From contig JALIRH010000039.1 in assembly GCA_023055505.1 (NCBI GenBank), forward strand, positions 1,488,001 to 1,552,000: 64,000 bases of DNA. Direction: 5' to 3'. The notes beneath the pieces are model-generated. The model worked only from the letters and a program-made list of their open reading frames with translations, ran no database searches and was not told where the DNA came from. Numbering within the stretch: position 1 is the stretch's first letter; every line of letters begins with the position of its first letter. The stretch is from Callipepla californica brunnescens. Taxonomy: Eukaryota; Chordata; Aves; Galliformes; Odontophoridae. This document shows positions 16,801-28,800 of the stretch, in pieces. The position numbers and the translations under genes were made by a program.

Positions 16801-19800
16801 GTGAGGAGGTGCCATTTTCCAGCTACAGCTGAGCAAAATTTGTGTGCAAGAGGAGGGTCAGATTGCCCTGTGTATTTTTCGGAAGCAGGGCTCTACAAGA
16901 GGAATCCTTCCATTGGATGAAGAGCATTACCGGCTCTCATAGGAAGGCCTCACTGCTTAGGGAGATAACTTCAGCAACTGCTTTTTTTGTTTCCTAAATG
17001 TCAGGCAAAAGGAAGAAGAGGGAGAAAAGGGAAAGAAATCCACCCATACAACAATTTCTCACAGTGGCATTAGGAAAGTAAGGCTTCCAGCCAGTACCTG
17101 GCATGGAAGATCAAGTTTGAAATTCAGGTTTAGTAAGTTGCAACTTACTCCTCTTTTGCTGGACTATCACTTCCAACCTCAACATCCTCATATGTTTCTT
17201 CATAGTTGCTTCCTGAAATTTAAAACCAAGGCACACCATTATCACAAACCACACTCAGTAGCAATGAGGTGAGTATTGCTGGGTAAATTGCATGCAGGCT
17301 GTTACACATTACCCATACAGAGGCTTTGAAGTTGTTCACACAGATTCCACACCCAATACAAACATTGCTCCCCACTGGCTTAAATGGGAATTCAGAGCTA
17401 TCAGGCCAGGAGGAGGCACTACGGATGCTGAAAGTTGGAAGTATTCACATCTTCTCCCAGGCACCATCCAAACTAAAAGCAGCCCCATGCACTGCACTTA
17501 CTGCTGTCTGAAGCAGATGGATTCGAGGCATCTGATGTGTGGCTACTTGAAGGCAAGAAAGAAATGTTATATGATATTTATGGAACAGCTTTATAAAAGA
17601 CATTTCTCTTTCAGCCTTAGTGAAGAGTCCCATCGGTACTCACACTCTGTCTTGAAGTCCCTCCACATCATCGTACACATCCTCTGTTGTCAGCAGCAGC
17701 TGATAATGGTTTGGGCTTAAGGTTGGTCTGTCTTCAGTTGGTTTGGGGGCACCATAGTACACTGAAAATGAGAAAGAACATCTGCTTTAGGAGTATTTCT
17801 GTGCAACTTCTCTCAGGTCAAGGGCAACTGCTGAGGCTGACAGTTGATGCCATGGTAAGTGAGAGCTTTCAGGTATACTTTCCATTCTAAGAGCCCAGAA
17901 AAGCCACTGCTCTGGGCTACTTTCAGAAGAACTTTAAAATACTTAAAATAAATAACACCTTAAAACTTGAAGGTAAAAGCTTTGCAGCATCTTAAAGAAA
18001 TACAAAATATCCATCTGTATTCTCTGTTATGGCAGCTTTGAGAGGATTCCTCAGCTGAATATATCCCAGGGCAGAATTCACAGTTGTTTGCAGAAGTGAT
18101 TGTAGGAGAGCTTAGCATGGTTGGTAGAGATGCTGAGACAGATAACAGGCCAATCCATTGAGAATATATCTGTAGACATGTTGGGAAGGACAGGAGGAGG
18201 GAGAGCCTCCCAGAAAAGCTTTCCACTGGGTGATGGAAACAGAGCACAAGAACTGCACCTCTTGAGGTTAGGAAAAACTTATTCCTGAAGGGCTTTGTCC
18301 AGGGGCAATAATAAACCCTTGATGAATTTGGAAGACTTAGAACAACATAGAAATGCAGTTACAAACATGAAAGTAGATGCTGTTTCTAGATGAACACAAG
18401 TACACATAGTAAGTCTCACTAGAAATATGCAACACTGCAGAATGTTCTAGTCAATCACAGACATTTCTGCCAAACAAACCACTGCAAGCAACTCTCCTCG
18501 AAGAGAAGGATGGAGGGAGGGGAAATAGAAGCTCCCAGAGCCAGCCTCTGGTGGAGCAATAGCGGGAGGCCCACCATGAGCACTTCTTAAAAGCAGCCCA
18601 TCAGAAACTGCATCCAGCCATCCCAAGGTCAACCAATCAGCACCGTTGCATACAGAAAGACACCAACCAAATACTGTGAAGTAGTTTAAAATGAAAATGA
18701 AATAAATCCCCAGAACCACACCAATAACAACCACAGACACAGTCAATTTGCACCTTCTCCATCACACCTCTGCTCTGTTCACATTGCCCAGCAGATCTGC
18801 TTCTCTTTCCTTCACACTAACGCATTACAGGGGCAGAGTTGAGTCTTAGCAGAATACAGCCCATGCACTTATACTTGAAGCTACAGAACAGCATTTACAG
18901 TCATGGCTGGGTTTGACTGTGCAGCTCAGCATCAAGTGCTGGTGATGGGCATCAACCTCAGAGCATCTTGACAGGAGGAGACCAAGGTCAGATGCCACAA
19001 ACTGTAAAGGAAGGCTCACTGGAACCACAGAGAAGATGGAACCAGGAATCATACTCCATCCTAATGAGGGACAGGGGGAGACGCCAGGCTCTCCCCCTGC
19101 TCACATATGTGCTTCCACCACAAGCCCCAGCCAAATGCTCTTCTGAGACTCAATAAATTCCGAGAAGCAGAGGAGGTGGATTTCAGCTCCCTTGAATAAA
19201 GGCAATCTGTTAGAAAAACAAACACCTCAATTTGAGTTATGCAGATGGTTAACCAACTTAGGAAGCTATTTGCAAAACCAAAATAAATGATTCAGGCCAG
19301 AATACAAATGCACATGCAACCTTTTGCCCTGGTTTAACTAAATTGGTTCAAGAGTTACATTCAATTTTAACATCTTTTCCCATATGGAAGAGACATTTGG
19401 GCAACAGATGGGAGTGAACATTGAGGAAACACTCAATAGCCAAACAAGATACTCACAGGGTTCTGCTCTGTCTTTTGCCAGCCTCTGGGGGGTACTGGTC
19501 ACATCCTGCCTCATACGCAACACCTTCATCCCACCTCTATCATCTTCCCTGGATTGGCCACTGAGAATTATATATTCATTTCCACCTGGCTGAGATCAGA
19601 CAACAGATTCAGTTGATCCAGTGTTTAGAAACAATTTTCTGATATACATTCATATAACATATATTAGATACCCTTCTGTGGACTTAGAAGGGTTTCACAC
19701 CCCTTTCCATCAAGGATTTCCAATAGACATATGTGCTTCCTGGCAGCATTACATGCCTTATGGACAGTGCTGGTTGTAAGGGGCAAGCAAAGGAAAAAAA

Positions 19801-22800
19801 TAAAACTAAATTTAAAAAACCCACCAAGTAATTAAGGAATCAAATATTTCTATTGTTCCATCAACAAAAGAGGGTAAAAGGAGAAGATGTAAGGACATCA
19901 CATGTTCTCAAGGATATGATATCTTGAATACCTTCTTTGCTTCTCGTTTCTCTCCTTTAAGACTTCTTCTCCCCTCTTTTTCATCTTCTATTATAGCACT
20001 TCCGGGACTGCAAATTTCAAAAATGAGATCTCAGAACACAGACACTGCACTGAAGTCACTGCCACACAGATTGCTTAATGACCATGACAATAGGCAGCTC
20101 ATTCTCCCTTTGAATGATGTAGGATGTAGGTGCCCATAAATACTATCGATACCATCACAACAAATCCAAATTTTAGGTTTGGATTTGGCCACTGGTTACT
20201 TGGGATAATAGAAATCACTTTTGCAGAAGAGACAAGCTGAGATGGCTGTTTTCTTGCAGCACCAAATGACAAGCTAGATCCAAGTAGCAGTAATATCCGG
20301 CTCACAAGGCTTGCCTCCTGCGATGTGATTTAGGGAAGGAGATGCTTCAACAGAAGCAGAACATGGTACCTTTTTTCTTCCATCATCATGTTTCCCATTG
20401 AAACGGGAAAGCCCCCTTTTATCCCGTGTTTCTTCAAGTCCCACCAAAAATATAGCCTTCAATCAATGTCAGTAATTAACACTGCAAGGAGTCTGAAATG
20501 GACCACTGGCAGGGTGACATTTGGTGTGGACCTTGCCTTGCAGCTTCAGAGCTGGAGCTGGGTTTCTCACACTGAGAGCTCCATACCTCTCCCTTCTTAA
20601 AAGTTCAGGTTTCTATATGAAAAGATAATTTGTTTTTCTTGCCAGAGGAAAGAGACTCAACTCCCTTCAGATACAAGCTAAGAAATCTGGAGTGCTGACA
20701 CCAAAAGACGTGATCATCTACCTTTTTCCGCAACACAAAATTTATGAAATTTCAGTCTATTTCCCAGGTGTTACAATATCCCAACTTTAACCTGGATTAG
20801 CTGTGGGTTCAGAAGCAGTTTAGGAGAAAGGAAATTACCTGGATTCACCAAAGAGAAAACTCTTCTGTTTCTAGAATAAAGAAGAGGAACATTTTCAGCC
20901 CCCATGCTTTTTGCAGCAAGTCAAGCTTCTACATGAGACCTAAACTGTCATTTATTGTTTAAAGAAATATTTCTTCAGAAAGCTCATAAACCTTTTACAT
21001 TTGGAATAGCCATCAGGCAAGGATGTTTCCTCTGCTCTGCGGGACAGAGGATATGCATATTGACAAACTGCATGGAAATAGTGTAATGATGCAATGGATG
21101 GGGCCAGTGAAGCTACTTGTCAGCATGAAAGCAATTATAGGCTGAAGAGCTTACAGAAGAGGAGGGAGAGTTTTTTATTACTTGAAAATAAGGATTTTCC
21201 AACCTTCCATAAAACAAGGCTACAGATGAGCCACAGAACCCCTCTGCAAATTGTGCATAGATAAGTGAATTTGGAAGCCTGTGCTGCTTTCAAGACCATT
21301 TGATTGCTTTGTAAGTCATCATTTGAAACTAGAGTTTGACTTTTTCCAAAGAGCAGTTTGCAAAGGGACAGTTCCTACCCTGTGCAATGCATCATCCTGC
21401 AGGACACCTCCACTGCCACTGGTTTTGTAGCTAGGGTAAAATGAGAAGAGTCAAGCTGCAGCTTGCAGAGAGCCATCATTGCAGCAGAGGACTAGAATCC
21501 ATATGCTTGTCCCCACAGAAGTTGCCCTCACTTACGAGCCTAAACTCAAAGTGTGCTTCCACAATCAGGAAGCTCAACATTGCTTTTCTCCCTTAACAGA
21601 GGGATTACCAACACACCTTTGGCAGGAGCTTGTAGAGCAAAATCAGTGAATTTTGCCTTCAAAATTTATCATCTTGATACCAGTGCTTGACAACTACTTG
21701 GTCTGCCACCAAGGTCCGGATGACTTTACCACTTCCTTACATGTTTGCAGAGGAAGTCAAGGGGGCTGACTCTCTCTCCAGCTGTGTTTGGAAACCTCAT
21801 TAATCTTCACGTCCCCTTTGCAATTTCTTATTTATTCTTTAGAGTCTTCACAGACAACATACATACAGAAACACTCAGCAGAGAGGAAATATGAATAGCA
21901 AAAGCTTTAAGAAAGGAAAACACGGTATGTATGGTATAGTCAAGACTGGAATGTCAGAACAGGCTATGAAGAGACTTACCTTGTGCTCTTGAGGCTCCAC
22001 CTTAGGTACTAAAAGATACATTTGTGAACAAGTATTAGTTTTTAATTTACTGTACATCACCGTGCTTTAAGCTGCAAAGCCCAGATTTATTCTGTATGCT
22101 GAGTGTCCAGGAACACATTCACCAGATCCCACCAGCCAGGGTCCCCAAGTTTGCTATTTAGTGTTGGCTTCTGTTCAGAGGATTGCAAGCAGCAAGCCTG
22201 ACTGGCCACAGTTTTCATAGTCCTCAGAGCAAAACTGGAAGGGCTATGATGAGTCTCCATAAGGATGCTCTTTGTTCCCTTTCCAGTAGGGAGATTAAAG
22301 CAATGAACAAGGCGAAAACCAATATCCCTCCAAAGTGGAAATTTTTAATTAAGTGGAAACAGAACAGCGGCAATGCTGATAGAGGTAATTATACTGGGAA
22401 GAAGAAGCGGAGGAGATGGAAGAGATCCTTACACTAGAAATTCCTATTCCCAGGTAAACAGTGAGGTCTGCTTCACTATCCACTCCACTTTTTCTTCCCC
22501 ACAGACAACATCTATTACTTCTCATGGTAATTTTACCATAAGAGTCATCCCACCACCAAAACCCAAATTTGTTTTTGGTTAGTACCCCAGAGGTTATCCC
22601 TCTGCACGCAAGCCAAGGGATGATACAGGCAGCCACCTTTGCTCACCCCAACCAATGTGCAACTGCTTTTCCCAGCTAAAGCAGCTATAATAATCCTTTT
22701 TAGACTGTGGCCCAGACAACACGTAATTCTTTTAAAAGTCTTGTATTGCAGAATACCTTCAATGACACACAAGGTTGTGGTGTCCCCAGACTGATTCAGG

Positions 22801-25800
22801 TACATCAGGGTTTTTTCATAATTATGCTGATCTTCAAGTTGAGTGCTGAAAGGACAAGATAAAAGAGAGAAGAGGTTTTAGGATTTTTTTTCCCCAGCCC
22901 TTTCAGAAGTGTACAAAAAAAATTATTCATCTTAAGGATGAAAACTTCAAGTGCTTTGATACTGAGCCCACAAAAAAAGCAAAGTGAAATCAGGAATTCC
23001 TCAGAGGGAAAGGAGACCTGCATCAATGTGGGGCTCAGCTGAGTCTCCTTGTGACCCTGCACTGCTTTTCCTTTAGGAGTACAGGGCATAGTTACAGGGC
23101 TCAAAACACATCAGGGGACTTTGTATTGGGATTACGGTCTTCTGCCAACAGCGATCCCTCAGGTTGAAAGGGAACAAAAAGCCCAAGGAAATCGGAGTGC
23201 TACATCTTTCAAACCTTTTGCAACTACTTAAAAATTAATAGCGACCTAGTTGCATTGTTCAGCAGGATGATTCTCACTTAGGCAGGAAAAACAACAAATC
23301 AGAGGATAATACAAAGATCTGTGCCCTAAACTAATGACAAACTATATGTCAGCACAGCATTATTCACCTCACAGACTAATGTTGTCTCCCTGGCCCACAC
23401 CCCTCCAATTTCCTTTTTCCCCCCACCTCCCTCTTGTGGCAGTTCAAACTAGCACCATTCTAGTACGGGTACAAAGATAAATACCCCAGCCCTGGGGCAG
23501 AATAGCTCCCCAGGAGCTTGGCCAAACACCAGGCTGATGTTTATATGTACCCTGGCACTCCACCAGACCCGTAATACAGCTGGGCTGACGGGTCCCTGCC
23601 TGACACTGCTAATCTGTTTATCCCCAAACATGAGTGCAGAGCCCAGGACCAGCTGGTCAAAGGGGCAGCACCAGAGTCTCTGTGGAATTTTATTACAAGT
23701 GAGGTTCCCACTTCTGGGCTTCAGGGAGGAGAAATTTTCCCATTATTTTGCTGTTGTGCAATTAAACCACGTACCTGGAACTACATGGTTAATATTTAAC
23801 TAGTGACCTATTGTAAAGACCGTATCACAACTAACCAAGCAAGATAGCTAATCTTGATGTAATGTATTACTGGGACAGCTTCCTTGTGGTGCATGACAGA
23901 TATAGGGCTGGTTATTTTTTTACCAGTTCTCCCTTGACAAGCGTAGGCTGACAACACAGGTCACTGCTGGCAGGGACACTTCCTGACTGAAGAGCACAAC
24001 TCCACGTGCCATTAGCACAAAGAGCTCATTGCTTGGGCAGTAAAGGTGTTTTAAGAATCTGGCACTTATTACTTCTGGTTCAGCCATTTCGTTTCCCATA
24101 TTCAAAGTATATCCATGCATTCAAGACAAGGGCACATGAATACTTGAATACATGAGAACCAGGATCACCTTATGATGAGTCAGAGCTGCACCACAAAAAG
24201 TCAGATTCCCCTTGCATACCAAAGCTGCTATGTCTAGGATATTTGAACCATTTCAGACGTCAACAATATCAGAAGCTGTACTGAACAGCTCTTGTCCTAC
24301 AGAGAGTGGCTTTGGGCACTGCTCAACAGAGATCTTGAAGTTGGTGGGATGGGACTACCTGCATGAACATGCAGCGAGACTGCTGGTGAAACCCCTATAC
24401 CTGCTTCCATTCACACCAAGGCTTTGCTTCTGATACAGATCTCAAAAGCATCATCTCTTTGCTGAAAACACCCAGCTGAGCAGGAGAGAGCAGCCATTCC
24501 CTCCCAGTGGCACAGCCCCAAGGCTGCAGCAGCACCAAGAGGCTGGGGATGTTCACCACGTGCTCACCTTTCAGGGATCAGGTAATCCTCTTCCTCAGCA
24601 GCTGCACACAAACACACGGAGGATTAGCACTTGGAGGCAACACCGCTCTCCTGCAGAAATGGGGGAGGCCTTTCCTTGAGGCAGCACACCAGAGACGGGC
24701 GTGAAATGGGATCGTCAGGGGATGTGGCTGTGCTAATGGCATTATTTCACGTTTCCAAGCAACAACTTCAGGTCTTCTAGAGATCAATAACTGAGCAATA
24801 TCAATAGGGCATGCATACGATGGCTCTGAAATAACTGCTTTCCTCTGTGCCATTTACACATTTAGAAAAGGTATGTACATTAGAAAAGAGTTGCAGTGAG
24901 AACCTCTCTCCTTCCCTTTAACTCTTACTAAGCTCAGCACAGAGCAGTGAGCACAGCGACAGGAAAGCCAACAAGGTTTTAGCTGAGCCCTTCGTCGAAA
25001 CACAGCTCCCTTTGAATTCAGCAAATTGATGCCTAAAGATCTGGCTATGATTAAGCTTCTATCTATAAAGAAACAGCATTTAGCTGCTTAATAAGCAGGC
25101 CAAAATATTCCATTACCCTACATCAATAGGGTTTTATTATGGGAAACTGAACTTTCGCATCACTTGTTGTTGGAACACTTAATGACATTGCCCTCTGTTG
25201 TATTTAAAACACAAGCAGGGGATTAGCAGACCGGTTTCTACTGATTTTATTGTGCCTTCCCACAGCCATGTGCTCTGGAGTGAAGGCATTTTGCACTGAG
25301 GTGGGGTGATAAGATCAGCATGCTGCAGTGTGACGGCCAGCTACAAGGTGTTCACAGCATGCTGGAGCTGCAGCTTTGGGAGAGCTGTGTGGAGCAAGCT
25401 GGCTAGCACATAACACTAGATCCCTTCCCCAGATTGGGGGCAGAAAAGTTTCCAACCTTTGTTATTCTATGATATCTCTTACTTGTTTCATTTTGTCTGT
25501 GGACTGAAGGTACCATGCTCCGGAAAGTGCTCAGATCAACCTCTGGAGGTCTTGGGGGCTTCCCAGGAGCAGGACCCAGGGATGCAGCTGAAGGAAGAGG
25601 TCTTATCCTGGGTGGCTTGCTGCCTGGGCTGTCCATCAGTGTCCCTGCCCCCAGCTGGAAGAGGGGAGGCTTCTGCTCTGCTCCAGAGAAAAATCACAGG
25701 CAGCAATTACCCAGCACTCACATTGCACAATAGGGCTCCTACCATTCTACTGGAACGTAAAAGCAAAGAGAGATGGCCACTCATAAAGATTTTTATTTAT

Positions 25801-28800
25801 TTATTTATTTATTTATTACAGATTCTGGCCAGAGAATTGGTGGAGTCACCATCTGTGGAGGTGTTCAAGAGGTGTGGAGATTTAGCCTGAGGGACGTGGT
25901 CAGTGGGCGTGGTGGGGACAGGATGGGCTTGGCGATCTGAGAGGTCTTTTCCAACCTTAACAACTCTATGACTGTACAGATGCTCCCTTTTCTCACCCTT
26001 TATTCTGCTCTCAGGATCTGAACAATTCCTTACAGCAAGGTTTTGAAAAACACAGAGGAGCCCAGGAACCCACTCATGTCTAGAACCTCAGAGGAGAACA
26101 GGAACACCCCCATGGGCTAGTTCAGCATCATGTTTTGAGGGTCCCAACTTGTACTAGCCTTCTTTTCTATCTGTTGAGTTTCTGACCACCCAGACATGCT
26201 CATATGGAGATATATGTATGCTTAATGAAAAAAAAAAAAAACCAAAAAAAAACACATAGCCAACTTTACCTTTCTGGCTTTGAGGTTGCAATGTGGTTGC
26301 CGCAGAGCTCCCAGCAGCTCTCCCATCTCCCTGGGCAGGTCGGGTTGGTGCAGGATGGCTGCTGACTGGAGGCACTTTGCTGCCATTTGATGTGGCAGAT
26401 GCACGCAGCTCCCTCTGCTCTGGGCTGGGCTGCACGTAGAGGTTCATAGCCCGACGGGCTGGCAGTTCAGTGCTTGCTTTCTCGTTGCCAGATAAAGTGT
26501 TTTTCCACATCTGCAGGGCGTGGTGGAAAGAGTTCAGGAGGGGAGCATCCTCAGGGCTTGCTTGGGTTGATGCTTGCTGCTCAGTACTGCAGGACACTGG
26601 ATACTTCGGAGAACTGCTTTTAGGAGAACTCAGCCTTTTCACTGAGACATTTCCTTCGTGCTCTTCATTGCACTCCAATGGCACCGTGTGACCCACCCTG
26701 GCCCTCTGTGCAACTGCAGAGGGCTGAGATGCAGGACAGGGAGGTTTGCTGCAGGGCCTGGGAACCAACACATCTGCCTTACTGGTGGGCACAGGTCTGG
26801 GCACATTGCTACCACTGGTGCCCAACCTGGGTGAAAGCTTCTGGAGGGGCTGCACTGGCTTGGTGGCAAGGCTGGAGTCGTGCTGAAATTTGGCTCGGAG
26901 GGCTTTGAAATCAGTCACACCTTCCTGGGCAGGGAAAGACAGGAGAGCACAAAGCAAATGCTTATAGTGTAAAAACAGACAATTTGTGTGTGATTTTTTC
27001 AGAGAAAAAGAGGCTAAATACTCTGCTCACAGTGATGAGCATTGGGTAAGGCACTCATTTCTTCTCCTATACAGTCACCAACATCAAAACCATGTATGAT
27101 TTTGAACAAATAGAACTAACCAATAACACTACACTTTGAAAGGACCCCTAAGGAGCATTTTGGCCCACCTTTCTTCCCAGACATAGAATCATTGAGGTTG
27201 GAAAAGACCTCCAAAATTCCCAAGCCCAACCCACCCCACCATGCCCACTGACCACATCCCTCAGTGCCACATCCCCATGGTTCCTGAGCACCTCCAGTGA
27301 GTGACCCCACTACCTCTCTGGGCAGCCAGTGCTCTTTCAGAGAATACATTTTCCCTGTTATGCAACCTGAACCGCCACTGATACAACTTAAGGCCATCAC
27401 CTCTCCTCCTATCACCGTTACCTAGGAGGAGAGGCAGACCCCCACCTCACCACAACCTCCTTTCAGCTGCCACATTCTACGGGAAGAAGTCTGTGGGTTT
27501 TGCCTGCAACACCCTGGCTTAAGCTCAGCCACAAACTGAACTATGGAGAAAACATGAAGAACAATTTACGAGCTACTTAAGCCCTTGAACTGCTCTATAA
27601 CTTTTTATATGCCATGATTACATTAGAGGTGCACTACTCTGGCAGCTTAGTTCAGCGCAGAGAACTGCAGGGCTTCGTGAAGACCTGTCCAATGAGGAAA
27701 TTGGAAAAAATTATCTAGGACAGAACTTCGTTATTCTGAAAAAAGCCCCAGCCTTAAGTGTTAAGGCAGAACAGATGAATAGCATACTGAGGTTTTATTG
27801 CATTTAATTGCACGATTTATTAAACACTGACAATTTCTCTTGAATAACCCCTTTCACTAACTTTATTACTTTCACAGGGCAGTGCATGATGTAAAGAGCC
27901 AGCCCTTGGGGGGAGCGGGCTGAATTGCTCCAATTATATTTCATATTAGCGGTCAGCAGCGTGATGCTGCGTGAGCTGCTCAGACAGCATAACATAGCAG
28001 CAAGCCCACGGGGAATGGGAGCTTTCAGAGGCTCATGGAGAATGAAGCAGGTTTAAAACCAACCCCACGTGCACCAGATCCCCGCAGACAGGAAATCAAG
28101 CAGTGTGGTGCCCTAATGCAATCACACTGAGCTTCTGCACGTGCTGGAGATGCAGTTGAAGAGTTCAGAGCTGTTTACCTTCCCTCACCGATTTTCTTTT
28201 GTTCCTGTAACGCATAGTTTCACACCAGTGCACTTGGAGACAGAGAAAACAGAAAGGAAAAAAGAACCTGCGTGCTTGTGCCCAGCACTGTGAGCAAGGG
28301 GACCTGAAAAATGGGATTTTTGGCCAGGACCTCACTGTGATAGGAGAAAGGGAACCTTGTCAAGTTGTTATTCCTCTTTTCTCAAAGTGGCAGATAGTGA
28401 AAGGGAGGACTACCACCTCCCTTGAGGTGATAGTCACCTGATAATCACCTGATGCACCCTACAGCACCCCTACCCACTGTGAGTGCCCCATCCCTGGAGG
28501 TGCCAAAGGCCATGCTGCGTGGGGCCCTGGGCAGCCTGATCTGGTAGGGGGCAACCAGCCTACAGCAGGGAGTTGGAACTAGATGATCTTTGAGGATCCT
28601 TCCAACCCAAACCATTCCATGATTCTACACATAGCTGAGGTACAGCAAGTTGTCCAGGTCTCTGCAGCCCTGGGAGGAGTCATACAGTGGGGACAAGAGA
28701 AGTGGGCAAAGCAAGGAGAATCTGCTAATAAATCGAGAGGGCTCACAGAATGCATTACTGCTACATCTGGCCAAATAATTCACCAGGAGTAATAACACAC

